In this document: positions 32,213-41,234 of the stretch, in pieces
How the letters are laid out: each line of letters starts with the position of its first letter
How positions within the stretch are numbered: the stretch's first letter is position 1
Notes under the pieces: model-generated
Told to the model about the DNA's origin: nothing
Database searches by the model: none
The model's input: only the letters and a program-made list of their open reading frames with translations
Program-made: the position numbers and the translations under genes
Assembly: GCF_001550065.1 (NCBI RefSeq)
Contig: NZ_LRUB01000006.1
Location: 94,372-158,371 of the forward strand
Direction: 5' to 3'
Source: Kordiimonas lipolytica
GTDB lineage: Bacteria; Pseudomonadota; Alphaproteobacteria; Sphingomonadales; Kordiimonadaceae
DNA: 64,000 nucleotides

Positions 32213-33745
32213 TCACAGCGGAATGTTGTCGTGCTTCTTCCACGGGTTCTCAAGATGCTTGTTCGCAAGCTTCTTGAGCCCAGTGATGATGCGCTTCCGT
32301 GTGGAGTGCGGCATGATTACCTCGTCGATATAGCCGCGCTGCGCCGCCACGAACGGGTTGGCGAACAGGTCTTCATACTCTTTGGTGCGCTCGGCGATCT
32401 TGTCGGCATCATCCCGGTCCTTGCGGTAGAGGATTTCCACCGCACCCTTCGCGCCCATCACGGCGATCTCAGCCGTCGGCCAGGCGTAATTGAGGTCGCC
32501 GCGCAGATGCTTGGAGGCCATCACATCATAAGCGCCGCCGTATGCTTTGCGCGTAATGACGGTGATTTTCGGTACAGTTGCTTCACCATAAGCGAACAGA
32601 AGCTTGGCGCCGTGCTTGATGATGCCGCCATATTCCTGGCTTGTCCCCGGCAGGAAGCCCGGCACGTCCACCAGCGTGATGATCGGAATATTGAAACAGT
32701 CGCAGAAGCGCACGAAACGCGCCGCTTTCTTAGAGCTGTCGATATCCAGGCAGCCCGCCAGCACCATCGGCTGGTTGGCAACAATACCCACAGTTTCGCC
32801 GTCCATACGCGCAAGACCGATGATGATATTGCCTGCGTGATTTGGCTGAAGCTCAAAGAAATCGCCCTCATCAACCATCTTGTTGATGACTTCATGCATG
32901 TCATAGGGCTTGTTGGCGTTCGACGGGATCACACTGTCGAGCGACTTTTCAATCCGGTCAGGCTTGTCGAACGTCGCGCGAACCGGCGGTTTCTCGCGGT
33001 TATTGAGCGGCAGGAAGTCATAGAAGCGGCGAAGCTGCGCCAGTGCTTCCACGTCATTTTCAAAGGCCTTGTCGGCCACACCGGATTTGGTGGTGTGGGT
33101 GCTTGCCCCGCCCAGCTCTTCCTGGGTTACCACTTCGTTCGTCACGGTTTTCACCACATCAGGACCGGTCACGAACATGTAGGAGCTGTTTTCCACCATG
33201 AAGATGAAGTCTGTCATGGCCGGACTATAGACCGCGCCGCCCGCACACGGGCCCATGATCATGGAAATCTGCGGGATCACGCCGCTGGCCAGCACGTTTT
33301 TTTGGAACACGTCGGCATAACCACCAAGGGCTGCCACACCTTCTTGGATGCGCGCGCCGCCGCTATCGTTAAGGCCGATCACCGGTGCGCCAACCTTCAT
33401 GGCCATGTCCATGACCTTGATGATTTTCTGCGCGTGTGTGGCCGAGAGCGAACCGCCAAATACGGTGAAATCCTGGCTATAGACATAGACAAGGCGGCCA
33501 TTGATGGTGCCAGAGCCGGTCACGACGCCGTCACCCGCGAATTTGGTATCGCCCATGCCGAAGTCGTTGCAGCGGTGCTCAACGAACATGTCATATTCTT
33601 CGAAGCTGTCTTCATCGAGGAGAAGCTCGATCCGCTCCCGCGCTGTCAGCTTGCCGCGCGCATGCTGCGCATCGATCCGTTTCTGCCCGCCACCAAGGCG
33701 CGCCTGCGCCCGCTTTTCTTCCAACCGCTCCAGGATTTCTTTCAT
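32213..33745 (-). CDS. pccB: Acyl-CoA carboxylase beta subunit (propionyl-CoA carboxylase type)
   Basis: A 510-residue carboxyltransferase. It shows the N-terminal [20 protein letters not shown] segment, the oxyanion loops GGARIQEG and [16 protein letters not shown], the C-terminal half with [21 protein letters not shown] and [18 protein letters not shown], and [14 protein letters not shown]. The length and motifs fit PccB; the ligand-specificity residue was not analysed. AGGGAAGGCGG precedes the ATG at 33745. It is the first gene of the pccB - two membrane proteins - pccA - argE - acyP operon. Confidence 0.92.
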   Translation of the reverse strand: MKEILERLEEKRAQARLGGGQKRIDAQHARGKLTARERIELLLDEDSFEEYDMFVEHRCNDFGMGDTKFAGDGVVTGSGTINGRLVYVYSQDFTVFGGSLSATHAQKIIKVMDMAMKVGAPVIGLNDSGGARIQEGVAALGGYADVFQKNVLASGVIPQISMIMGPCAGGAVYSPAMTDFIFMVENSSYMFVTGPDVVKTVTNEVVTQEELGGASTHTTKSGVADKAFENDVEALAQLRRFYDFLPLNNREKPPVRATFDKPDRIEKSLDSVIPSNANKPYDMHEVINKMVDEGDFFELQPNHAGNIIIGLARMDGETVGIVANQPMVLAGCLDIDSSKKAARFVRFCDCFNIPIITLVDVPGFLPGTSQEYGGIIKHGAKLLFAYGEATVPKITVITRKAYGGAYDVMASKHLRGDLNYAWPTAEIAVMGAKGAVEILYRKDRDDADKIAERTKEYEDLFANPFVAAQRGYIDEVIMPHSTRKRIITGLKKLANKHLENPWKKHDNIPL

Positions 33746-33850
33746 AGATCCGCCTTCCCTCGGTTTTATTGTGCAGGGCAGCAAACCCTATATTTTGCGC
33801 CCCTTTGCGGCCATCACCGCCAAATTTGTTGACCCTTATTATCCTGTCAC

Positions 33851-34564
33851 TCAGACAGATTCCAGCGTTTTCGTTCGCAGGTGCGAAAGGAACTCCGCCG
33901 CCGCGACAAGGTCGGCATAGGCGGCGTCCCGCTTTTCTTCCACTTCCTGATCGAGCCCCCACAATTCTTCCTGGTGCAGGCTATCAAGGATACTGGCCTG
34001 CCACACAGCTTGAAGCGGACTATAGCCCTTCATGTAGGCCAGCGCCAGAACGAGCGACCCAAGCCCGTTTGTGAAAGCATGCAGCACCGTCAGCTCAAAG
34101 GCGTCATGGCCGGCAACTTCCGCTATCAGCGCCTTCAGCGCTGCGTCGGATTGCTGAATGGGCATGATGCCGTCAGTCACCTGAAGCTCAGCGCCCAATG
34201 TGTCGCGCGCCCAGTCCAGATACGGGTTCCAGACATCCTTCTGGCGCGCCACTAGGTCTTTGGGCTCGTCCGCGCGGTAGCACAGAAGGTCCGTGCCGCC
34301 GAAGGCCGCGACCTCGCGCACCACATCGTCGTGGCGCGGCGCCACACGGTCGAGTGCTGTATAGGCCAGCTGGGTTTTGGGCATGTTGGCGGGAACGATT
34401 TTGTCGTCTTGCGCGCGCCACTCTTCCGCCACGGCTTCCGCGAGCGCCTTAGTCGGCAGCACCAGGGTTGCCCTCGCCTGGGTTTTCACCAAGCGGCCAT
34501 CCAGCGTGACCACATGGCCCGTGTCTGCGGCTTCCGTCGCGACTATCTCGTAAAATCGTTTCAT
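33851..34564 (-). CDS. ATP12 family chaperone (F1-ATPase assembly)
   Basis: A 237-residue protein of the ATP12 family, which in mitochondria and alphaproteobacteria assists assembly of the F1 alpha subunit. Recognisable parts are VVTLDGRLVKTQARATLVLPT, EEWRAQDDKIVPANMP, TDLLCYRADEPKDLVARQ, WNPYLDWARD and HQEELWGLDQEVEEKR near the C-terminus. The ATG at 34562-34564 is used. It sits 3 bases after a membrane-protein gene in a tight run with the gph-like and RluA-family genes upstream; no ATP synthase genes are nearby. Confidence 0.9.
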   Translation of the reverse strand: MKRFYEIVATEAADTGHVVTLDGRLVKTQARATLVLPTKALAEAVAEEWRAQDDKIVPANMPKTQLAYTALDRVAPRHDDVVREVAAFGGTDLLCYRADEPKDLVARQKDVWNPYLDWARDTLGAELQVTDGIMPIQQSDAALKALIAEVAGHDAFELTVLHAFTNGLGSLVLALAYMKGYSPLQAVWQASILDSLHQEELWGLDQEVEEKRDAAYADLVAAAEFLSHLRTKTLESV

Positions 34565-34567
34565 GGC

Positions 34568-35017
34568 TCAGTCGTCTGTTTTCTTTGTTGGTTCAGATGT
34601 TTTCTCAACCTGCATCTGGCGCGTCACTTCAGCCAATTTGCGGCGCGAGTGGCGCGCCTGCTTGCGTTTGCTGGCCATGCGCTTTTCCGCCAGGCCAGAT
34701 TCCACTTCGAACGACCCGGCGTAATTCAAGCTGGATTTTTCCTTCTCGCGTCCCTGCCTCACGACCACGTCATAGCCCAGAAAGCGGTTACCAAGCTGCG
34801 GCTGCCGGTAGCACAGCAGCAAAAACATGGCGAGGAAAATCAGAAAACCAATCAACAACACATAGAGGAAATCCCCGTTTTGCGCCGCCAGGGCAAAATA
34901 GGCGACCACCGCCAAAATACCGGTGATTGCGGATGCAATGAGAAAACCGATGCGCGGACGCAAAGCTTCCGCCTGAAGGTCATCCTGTTCTTGCTTGTTG
35001 AGTTTGTCGCGTATCAT
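34568..35017 (-). CDS. Uncharacterised two-helix membrane protein
   Basis: A 149-residue protein with two membrane helices (about 24-44 and 51-69: FLIASAITGILAVVAYFALAA and LYVLLIGFLIFLAMFLLLC), a central domain, and a lysine- and arginine-rich C-terminus (KRMASKRKQARHSRRKLAEV). No family recognised. The ATG at 35017 leaves a 4-base gap to the phosphatase stop; a TTG at 35029 is an alternative. It lies between a Gph-like phosphatase and ATP12, so its role may be tied to either or to neither. Confidence 0.7.
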   Translation of the reverse strand: MIRDKLNKQEQDDLQAEALRPRIGFLIASAITGILAVVAYFALAAQNGDFLYVLLIGFLIFLAMFLLLCYRQPQLGNRFLGYDVVVRQGREKEKSSLNYAGSFEVESGLAEKRMASKRKQARHSRRKLAEVTRQMQVEKTSEPTKKTDD

Positions 35018-35021
35018 TGTC

Positions 35022-35696
35022 TTATCCAATCAGGGCCTTAACAGCCTTGGGTATGTCGTAAAAGCTGGACGCCACATGCGCGGCCCCCGCGCCCGTAAGC
35101 TCGTCCGCATGGTGATAGCCCCAGTCAACACCGATCCCACCGCAGGGGGCGTTTTGGGCCATCATCATATCAAAGCTGGTATCGCCGATCATCACTGTCT
35201 GCTCTGCGTCACTCCCGGCCTCCACAATCGCCGTGTGGATCATGGACGGGTGCGGTTTCGACGGGTGCCCGTCGGCGGTCTGCAGCGTAACAAAATGATG
35301 ACCGATGCTGTGTTCCTTCAAAACACGCTCCAGCCCGCGCACGCTGTTGCCTGTGGCAACACCCAGCACATAACCTTCGCCGTTCAGCTGCTCCAGCACC
35401 TCAAGCGTGCCAGGATAGAGTGGGTCTGGCCCTGCCGCCTGCTCTACCCGACGCTTGTAGAAATTGGCTTTGTATTTTTCCGCTGCCACCTCATGAAAGG
35501 CGCGCTCGGCCTCGGGCAGCAGGGCGGCCATAGCTTCCACAAGGCTGAGGCCCACAATGTTCCTGACCTCTGCATCGCTAAGGATCGGCAGGCCAAGTTC
35601 CTCGAACGTGTCGTGCATGGTGCCGACGATCATATGCTGGCTGTCCACCAGCGTGCCGTCACAATCAAAGATTACCAGCCGGTTGGCCGCACTCAT
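35022..35696 (-). CDS. HAD hydrolase of phosphoglycolate-phosphatase type
   Basis: A 224-residue HAD enzyme with a helical cap: motif I VIFDCDGTLVDSQ near residue 8, motif II GVATGNSVRGLERV near residue 112, the motif III lysine in GHPSKPHPSM, and motif IV MIGDTSFDMMMAQNA. This matches Gph/PGMB-like phosphatases. The substrate, such as phosphoglycolate, is inferred from similarity only. The start overlaps the stop of the RluA-family gene by four bases (ATGA), so the two are translationally coupled. Confidence 0.87.
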   Translation of the reverse strand: MSAANRLVIFDCDGTLVDSQHMIVGTMHDTFEELGLPILSDAEVRNIVGLSLVEAMAALLPEAERAFHEVAAEKYKANFYKRRVEQAAGPDPLYPGTLEVLEQLNGEGYVLGVATGNSVRGLERVLKEHSIGHHFVTLQTADGHPSKPHPSMIHTAIVEAGSDAEQTVMIGDTSFDMMMAQNAPCGGIGVDWGYHHADELTGAGAAHVASSFYDIPKAVKALIG

Positions 35697-36673
35697 GCAC
35701 CGTCCTCCACAAGCGGATCTTCATATTCGCCAACCTCGAACCCGAGCATCGCGAAGCTTTCCGCCATATGGGGCGGCAGTGGTGCTGTTACGCTGGCGCG
35801 ACCGCCAGCCGGGTGCGGGAAACGCACCGTATGGCTGTGCAGATGAAGTTTCTTGGAAATCGCGCCCGAAAGGAACGCATCCGCCCCGCCATATTTGCCG
35901 TCGCCCACAATGGGGTGGCCCATTTCCGCGCAGTGCAGGCGCAGTTGGTGCGTGCGGCCCGTGTGCGGCTTCAGCTCCAGCCAGGCGGCCTGGTGGCCAG
36001 CGTTATCGACAACGGCATAGTCCGTCAGCGAATGCTGGCCGTCAGGGTCAACCACCATGCGTTCATTGCCCTTGATGGGTGCCTTGGACATATTCAGGAT
36101 GATCCGGCCATCGCGAGGGTTCGGGCAACCGATCACCAGCGCCCAATAGCGCTTGTCGGTTTCCTTGGTCTTGAAGGCGTTAGCAAGCGCCGCTGCAGCG
36201 TTGGGCGTACGGCCCAAAAGCAACACGCCTGATGTGTCTTTATCCAGCCGGTGAACAAGGCGCGGGCGGTGCTCCGACCCGAACCTGAGCGCGTCAAGAA
36301 GGCCATCCAGATGACGCGATTGCCCCGTACCGCCCTGCGTTGGCAGGCCAGCGGGCTTGTTGATCGCGATCACATGGTCGTCCTTATAGAGCACCCAGCT
36401 TTGGACTTCCTTGATGTCCTTATCGCTCAGGCGCGGCTTCGGCTCCCGCTTTGGTGCTTCCGGCAGGTCGCCGAACGGCGGCACACGCACCACCTGGCCC
36501 TTCTCAACCCGCTCAGGCCCCTTTACCCGCTTGCCGTCCAGCCGGACTTCGCCCTTGCGCATTTTCTTCTGAAGCGTGCCGAACGGCACCTCAGGAAAAT
36601 GCCGCTTGAACCAGCGATCGATGCGAATGCCGTCGTCGTCCGCCTTTACCGTGATATTCTTTACGCCACTCAT
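35693..36673 (-). CDS. rluC: RluA-family rRNA pseudouridine synthase (RluC-like)
   Basis: A 326-residue enzyme with an N-terminal S4 RNA-binding domain (GIRIDRWFKRHFPEVPFGTL, GEVRLDGKRVKGPERVEKG) and an RluA catalytic domain with the nucleophile aspartate in RPRLVHRLDKDTSGVLLLGRT and a C-terminal THQLRLHCAEMGHPIVGD. It isomerises specific uridines of 23S rRNA; the RluC label is preferred to RluD by the S4-domain plus length, but not certain. The ATG at 36673 overlaps the crcB stop by four bases; the frame is open for 30 more codons, but these run over crcB. Confidence 0.88.
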   Translation of the reverse strand: MSGVKNITVKADDDGIRIDRWFKRHFPEVPFGTLQKKMRKGEVRLDGKRVKGPERVEKGQVVRVPPFGDLPEAPKREPKPRLSDKDIKEVQSWVLYKDDHVIAINKPAGLPTQGGTGQSRHLDGLLDALRFGSEHRPRLVHRLDKDTSGVLLLGRTPNAAAALANAFKTKETDKRYWALVIGCPNPRDGRIILNMSKAPIKGNERMVVDPDGQHSLTDYAVVDNAGHQAAWLELKPHTGRTHQLRLHCAEMGHPIVGDGKYGGADAFLSGAISKKLHLHSHTVRFPHPAGGRASVTAPLPPHMAESFAMLGFEVGEYEDPLVEDGA

Positions 36674-37047
36674 AACAAAATCCGTCCCAGCCGGATGCCG
36701 GCAAAAAGCCCGGCCACACCCAGCGCCAATGATCCAAAGGCATACAGCGATGCCAGCATCCATTCGCTGCGTTCGATCAGTCGCACGATCTCCAGCGAAT
36801 AGGTTGAAAAAGTCGTGAAGCTTCCAAGGAAGCCAACTGCCAGAAGGCCGCGCATTTCCTGCGACACCGACAGGCTATGGGCAAAGGCTGTCACCAGGAA
36901 GCCCATGATCAGGCTGCCCAGGATGTTCACCGCGAAAGTGCCATAGGGAAATCCAATCCCCACCGCACGCATGATCGCGCCCGCCACAAAGTGGCGGGAA
37001 AGCGCACCAGCGGCGCCACCAACAGCAATTGCAAGCAGCATCTGCAT
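36670..37047 (-). CDS. crcB: Fluoride channel CrcB/Fluc
   Basis: A 125-residue protein with four membrane helices and the family signatures GGAAGALSRH, GTFAVNILGSLIMGF (the pore asparagine in the second helix) and GFLGSFTTFSTYSLE (the phenylalanine-box and Na-binding serine/threonine region). It exports fluoride as a dual-topology dimer. The ATG at 37045-37047 is used. It is coupled to the downstream RluA-family gene by an ATGA overlap. The 77-base leader was examined for a fluoride riboswitch without a convincing match. Confidence 0.93.
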   Translation of the reverse strand: MQMLLAIAVGGAAGALSRHFVAGAIMRAVGIGFPYGTFAVNILGSLIMGFLVTAFAHSLSVSQEMRGLLAVGFLGSFTTFSTYSLEIVRLIERSEWMLASLYAFGSLALGVAGLFAGIRLGRILL

Positions 37048-37124
37048 GCCAAATTCCTTAAAAGCCCATCAGGCCAGTGTAGCCCGGAAGAAAGGTGCCA
37101 GCCCATCTTCTCTTGAGCATATAG

Positions 37125-38009
37125 TTATTCGATACCGAAAACCCAACCTTCGGTGCGGCGCACCATAGCCGAGAGTGCATCGGGATTCCAGTATTTGCGG
37201 TCATGGTGAATATGCCTGAGTGCGGCGGCGGTCACACAGGCGTCTGCTGCATGGTCTGTAAAGCCCAGGCCAAGGCGCGGCATACGCCTTGTGCCCAGCG
37301 CCTGCAGGATGGGCCTTAAGGCCACCATATCCCTGATTTTGCCCCGGTGGCCGCCCATGGCGGCAAAGGCAGCCGCGTAAATTTCCACCACCACAATACG
37401 GGCATTCGATATGTCATCAAAGGGCCAGATGGCGATGTGACCCTGATCGTTCAACTGATGCAGCATCGCCATGGTCGACAGGCCCGAAAGCCCCACCTGG
37501 CTTGGTCCGATCAGGTGAAACACGCTTTCGCATGGCCCTGCGCCGCTATCCACCGCCAACTGTTCGGGCACGCGCATGCGGCGGCTATAATACTCGCCCC
37601 TCAGCGTCTCCCCGCCCCGGCTCCTGAGGTAATAGGCCGCGTGCTCATCGACAAAAGGCCCGCCATACAGGTCGCCGCCCGCGCACAGGTCGGCCACATG
37701 GGCCCACAGGGCTTTCACATCCGCCGGCAGTACATCACCCGGCAGATAGGCGCCTTCATCCACAAAAGGCATGCCGAAGGACGAATCGATACCTACAAGC
37801 ACCCTTTCGCCTGCCCGGCGCCCCACGCCACCCGAAAGCCAGTTCGCGCAGTCCTGGCGGCTCCAGCGGCTTTGGCCGGATGGCGGCACAACCATCTTGG
37901 GCGCGCCCTCACCCGCTTCGCACACGGCAGCAGCTAGCCCGGCGTGGCGCTTTCCCTTGGCGCCCGTCCAGTCGATCCCGACAAAATGCGTGAAGTCAGC
38001 GTGTGGCAT
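37125..38009 (-). CDS. DUF429-like protein (predicted RNase H-fold nuclease)
   Basis: A 294-residue soluble protein beginning with the RNase H-like strand FVGIDWTGAKGKRHAGLA, then VLVGIDSSFGMPF near residue 70 and the C-terminal TDHAADACVTAAALRHIH helix with acidic residues that would complete a DDE-type metal site. These fit the DUF429 family, whose nuclease activity is predicted from fold and not, to my knowledge, demonstrated. The ATG at 38007-38009 is used. It is divergent from a 5'-nucleotidase gene (80-base gap). Confidence 0.75.
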   Translation of the reverse strand: MPHADFTHFVGIDWTGAKGKRHAGLAAAVCEAGEGAPKMVVPPSGQSRWSRQDCANWLSGGVGRRAGERVLVGIDSSFGMPFVDEGAYLPGDVLPADVKALWAHVADLCAGGDLYGGPFVDEHAAYYLRSRGGETLRGEYYSRRMRVPEQLAVDSGAGPCESVFHLIGPSQVGLSGLSTMAMLHQLNDQGHIAIWPFDDISNARIVVVEIYAAAFAAMGGHRGKIRDMVALRPILQALGTRRMPRLGLGFTDHAADACVTAAALRHIHHDRKYWNPDALSAMVRRTEGWVFGIE

Positions 38010-38089
38010 AATACCTCATAGGTTTAGTTCTTCCCTTGCTGGCTGTGCGGCGTTACCCTGCCCGTCGGATTTTATCAAGGGGGACAGAT

Positions 38090-39898
38090 ATGGCCAGCAC
38101 CACAAGCAGGGTACACCCAGGACCTTCACGAACAACCCGCCTGTTGGGAAAAATCGGGCTGTTGGCCATGGTTGGCGCCGGGGCCTATGCCGTCTATGTG
38201 GCGGAAAGCCATAAAGCGCCCGAAAGCGCCACAGTTCTGTTCATGAATGACATCTACCGCATAAATGGCATCAAGCGCGGCGAGGAAGGCGGCCTGGCGC
38301 GGATCGCCAGCATTCGCAAGCAGCTGGAAGAAAAGCACGGCGCGGTGCTTGTCCTGCATGCAGGCGATGCCCTTTCGCCTTCCCTTCTGGGCGACATGTA
38401 CAAGGGCGCGCAGATGGTGGAAGCCCTGAACCTGCTGGACGGCGATGATGACAGCGACAACCGCCTTTTCATCACCTTCGGCAACCATGAATTTGATGCC
38501 TCCAGCTGCGACAGGCCCGACGCCCTTGTGGCCCAGGTCGGCGCATCCGATTTCACCTGGCTTGCTGGCAATATGGATTTTAGCAAATGCACGACTGAGC
38601 CCGGTTTTGACCCGCTGGCTAACGCCGATAACGTCATGCCCCGTAAAATTGTCACCCTGCACGGCATCAAGATTGGCGTCTTCGGCGTAACCATCAACAA
38701 TTCAGTATACGCAGGCCTGCTGACCGACCGCGAAGGCACAAGCTCGATCACCGAAAGCTATATCGCGGCGGCAAAAAGGCTGAGCGCGGACCTTCGGGCT
38801 GACGGGGCAGAGTTTGTGATTGGCCTTACGCACCTGGCCTCCTTCCAGGATAGCGCAATCCTTGAGACATTGGGCGACGCGGGGCCGGACCTGATCATCG
38901 GCGGGCATGACCACGCGGCCATGAAAATCGGCCCCATTGGCGGGCGCTTTATTTATAAACAAACCGCAGATGCCCGCGACGTGGGGGCCATTACACTGAC
39001 CCGCGCGGACGACGGCAGCATCAAGGCGTCCGACCGCACTGTTTATGCCCTGAAGGGCAACTCGCCTGCAAAAGATCCAACCGTGCAGGCCTATGTGGAC
39101 CAGAAGATGGCTGAGCATGAGCAAGCCTTCTGCACAAAGAAGGGGCTTGGCGAAGGCTGCCTTTCTGACGGCATGGGCACCACACAGGTTGTTTGGCAGC
39201 TGGAAGAAAACAGCAACCGGGAGATGGAAACCGCCATCGGTAATTGGCTGGCTGACCAGATGCTAACGCCAGATATCCCGACGTTCGACCAGTGCGATGC
39301 CAGCACGCCCACCGTTGGTTTGCTCGCAGCTGGTAGCCTGCGCCTGAATTATGACCTGCCTGCTGATTTTGACCTGAAACGACGGGAAGTAGAAGAACTG
39401 TTCCCCTTCTCTCTGCCGCTTGTGGCGATATGCATGACAGGCACGGAACTGAAGGCCGCGCTGGAAAACGGGCTGGGCGCACCGGGTGAAGGCCGCTGGC
39501 CGCACCTGAGCGGTTTGGGCGTGCGCTATAGCTTCGGCGGCAGCCGGGGCACGGCAGAGGTGCATGCGGTAACGGCGAACGGCATGCCCGTTGGACCGAC
39601 AGACCCTGTGCGCGTTGTCACCAACGGCTATACGGCTTCCCGCGGCGACGGCTACCATATGTGGCCCGTGTGCGGTGCCGGCAGCGGCATTGACTGGAAC
39701 GCAGATGGCGCCAGAAGCAAATGCGAATCCCGCATCATGTCAGGGCTGGAGAGCAAGACGGCCGTACCTGTTATGAACGGCGACGCGGTCTTTGACCTGA
39801 AGACTTGGACACTTGAGGCCTTCCACACAGCAGACGGCAAAGGCGTGGGCCCGGCAGAGGACCTGACGGATGAAACCCGCCGCGTAATAAAGGAATAG
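38090..39898 (+). CDS. Membrane-anchored 5'-nucleotidase/metallophosphatase (UshA-like)
   Basis: A 602-residue protein with an N-terminal membrane anchor (about 20-39, IGLLAMVGAGAYAVYVAES), a calcineurin-type metallophosphatase domain (HAGDALSPSL, GNHEFD, IGLTHLAS and GGHDHAA) and a C-terminal 5'-nucleotidase domain (about 340-600, MTGTELKAALENG, TNGYTASRGDGYHMW). It would hydrolyse nucleotides or related phosphates in the periplasm. The first metal motif reads NDIY in place of NDxH, so one usual histidine ligand is replaced by tyrosine; a similar ND-x-Y form occurs in some relatives. GGGGGA precedes the ATG at 38090. It is convergent with rarA, with two bases between stops. Confidence 0.88.
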   Translation: MASTTSRVHPGPSRTTRLLGKIGLLAMVGAGAYAVYVAESHKAPESATVLFMNDIYRINGIKRGEEGGLARIASIRKQLEEKHGAVLVLHAGDALSPSLLGDMYKGAQMVEALNLLDGDDDSDNRLFITFGNHEFDASSCDRPDALVAQVGASDFTWLAGNMDFSKCTTEPGFDPLANADNVMPRKIVTLHGIKIGVFGVTINNSVYAGLLTDREGTSSITESYIAAAKRLSADLRADGAEFVIGLTHLASFQDSAILETLGDAGPDLIIGGHDHAAMKIGPIGGRFIYKQTADARDVGAITLTRADDGSIKASDRTVYALKGNSPAKDPTVQAYVDQKMAEHEQAFCTKKGLGEGCLSDGMGTTQVVWQLEENSNREMETAIGNWLADQMLTPDIPTFDQCDASTPTVGLLAAGSLRLNYDLPADFDLKRREVEELFPFSLPLVAICMTGTELKAALENGLGAPGEGRWPHLSGLGVRYSFGGSRGTAEVHAVTANGMPVGPTDPVRVVTNGYTASRGDGYHMWPVCGAGSGIDWNADGARSKCESRIMSGLESKTAVPVMNGDAVFDLKTWTLEAFHTADGKGVGPAEDLTDETRRVIKE

Positions 39899-39900
39899 GC

Positions 39901-41232
39901 TTAATCGTTTTCCGCGTCAGGCTTGGCTTTTGCGGCATATTCGGCGCGGATACGGGCAAAATAGGCCTGCCGTTTCTGGATTTCCCGTTCGAACCCGCGC
40001 TCGACGGGACGGTAGAATTCCTGCCGCGGCATGTCTTCGGGGAAATAATCCTGCCCTGAGACACCAGCTTCGGTGTCATGGTCATAGGCATAGCCCGCGC
40101 CGTAACCCATATCCTTCATCATCTTGGTTGGTGCGTTCAGGATATGCGACGGCGGCATCAGGTTCCCATTGGCCTTGGCCGCTTTCTTGGCCGCCTTTTC
40201 CGCCTTGTAGGCCGCGTTCGACTTGGGCGCGGTTGCCAGATAAATCACAGCCTGTGCGATCTGGCTCTCCCCTTCCGGGCTGCCAAGGAACTCATACGCG
40301 TCCTTCGCTGCCAGCGCCTGATGGATGGCCTCAGGGTCCGCAAGGCCGATGTCCTCGCTTGCGAAGCGCACAAGACGGCGGATGACATACAATGGGTCCT
40401 CGCCCGCCGTGAGCATCCGTTCGGTCCAATAAAGAGCGGCATCAGCGTCAGAGCCCCTCAGGGACTTATGCAACGCGGAAATCAGATTATAGTGCCCGTC
40501 ACGGTCCTTGTCATAAGAAGGCGCGCGCTTCTGCAAGAGCTTCGCAAGGTCTTTCGGGCCCAGCGTTTCGCCGGAAGCCAGATCATACAGGGTTTCCACG
40601 CAGTTCAAGAGGAACCGGCCGTCCCCGTCTGCCATCGCCTTAAGTTGCAGGCGCGCGTCACCGTCAAGCGGCAGCGGTGCGTCCATCTCGGCTTCCGCGC
40701 GGTCCAGAAGCTCATCCAGAGCCGCATCATCATGCCGGTTTAGGACCAGCACCTGCATTCTTGAGAGCAGCGCACCGTTGATTTCGAACGACGGGTTTTC
40801 CGTGGTGGCACCGATCAACGTAATGGTGCCGTCTTCAACATACGGCAAAAAGCTGTCTTGCTGGGACCGATTGAAGCGGTGGATTTCGTCCACGAACAAA
40901 AGCGTGCCCCGCCCACCCATGCGGCGGGCCTTGGCGGCCTCGAATACCTTTTTGAGGTCTGCGACACCTGAAAAAATCGCCGATATCTGCTCAAATGCCA
41001 GATCGGCATGGTTCGCTAGGAGGCGCGCGATGGTGGTCTTGCCGGTGCCCGGTGGCCCCCACAGGATCAGGCTGGAAATCCGGCCCGATTTGACCATGCG
41101 GCCAAGCGCGCCATCATCGCCCAGAAGGTGGCTTTGGCCGACAACCTCTTCAAGCGCCTTGGGGCGCAGCCGGTCAGCGAGCGGACGCGGTGCGCCCGTC
41201 TCAAGACCAGCTTGCTCAAAGAGGTTCGACAT
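39901..41232 (-). CDS. rarA: Replication-associated recombination protein A (RarA/MgsA)
   Basis: A 443-residue AAA+ ATPase related to the clamp loader: PLADRLRPKALEEVVGQSHLL, Walker A WGPPGTGKTTIARLL, FVDEIHRFNRSQQDSFLP (Walker B), TLIGATTENPSFEINGALLSR (sensor 1), and the C-terminal MgsA tetramerisation domain (HKSLRGSDADAALYWTERML, VRFASEDIGLADPEA, YDHDTEAGVSGQDYFPE). It acts at stalled forks. The ATG at 41232 lies two bases after the protease stop, so it is probably cotranscribed with it. Confidence 0.94.
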   Translation of the reverse strand: MSNLFEQAGLETGAPRPLADRLRPKALEEVVGQSHLLGDDGALGRMVKSGRISSLILWGPPGTGKTTIARLLANHADLAFEQISAIFSGVADLKKVFEAAKARRMGGRGTLLFVDEIHRFNRSQQDSFLPYVEDGTITLIGATTENPSFEINGALLSRMQVLVLNRHDDAALDELLDRAEAEMDAPLPLDGDARLQLKAMADGDGRFLLNCVETLYDLASGETLGPKDLAKLLQKRAPSYDKDRDGHYNLISALHKSLRGSDADAALYWTERMLTAGEDPLYVIRRLVRFASEDIGLADPEAIHQALAAKDAYEFLGSPEGESQIAQAVIYLATAPKSNAAYKAEKAAKKAAKANGNLMPPSHILNAPTKMMKDMGYGAGYAYDHDTEAGVSGQDYFPEDMPRQEFYRPVERGFEREIQKRQAYFARIRAEYAAKAKPDAEND

Positions 41233-41234
41233 GC

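Noticed and set aside
37048..37124. Possible fluoride riboswitch in the crcB leader
   Set aside because: GATGGGCT occurs twice and a short GAAGA / TCTTC stem can form, but the pseudoknot partner and the conserved AACCGCC-type segment are absent, so it does not fit the crcB motif.
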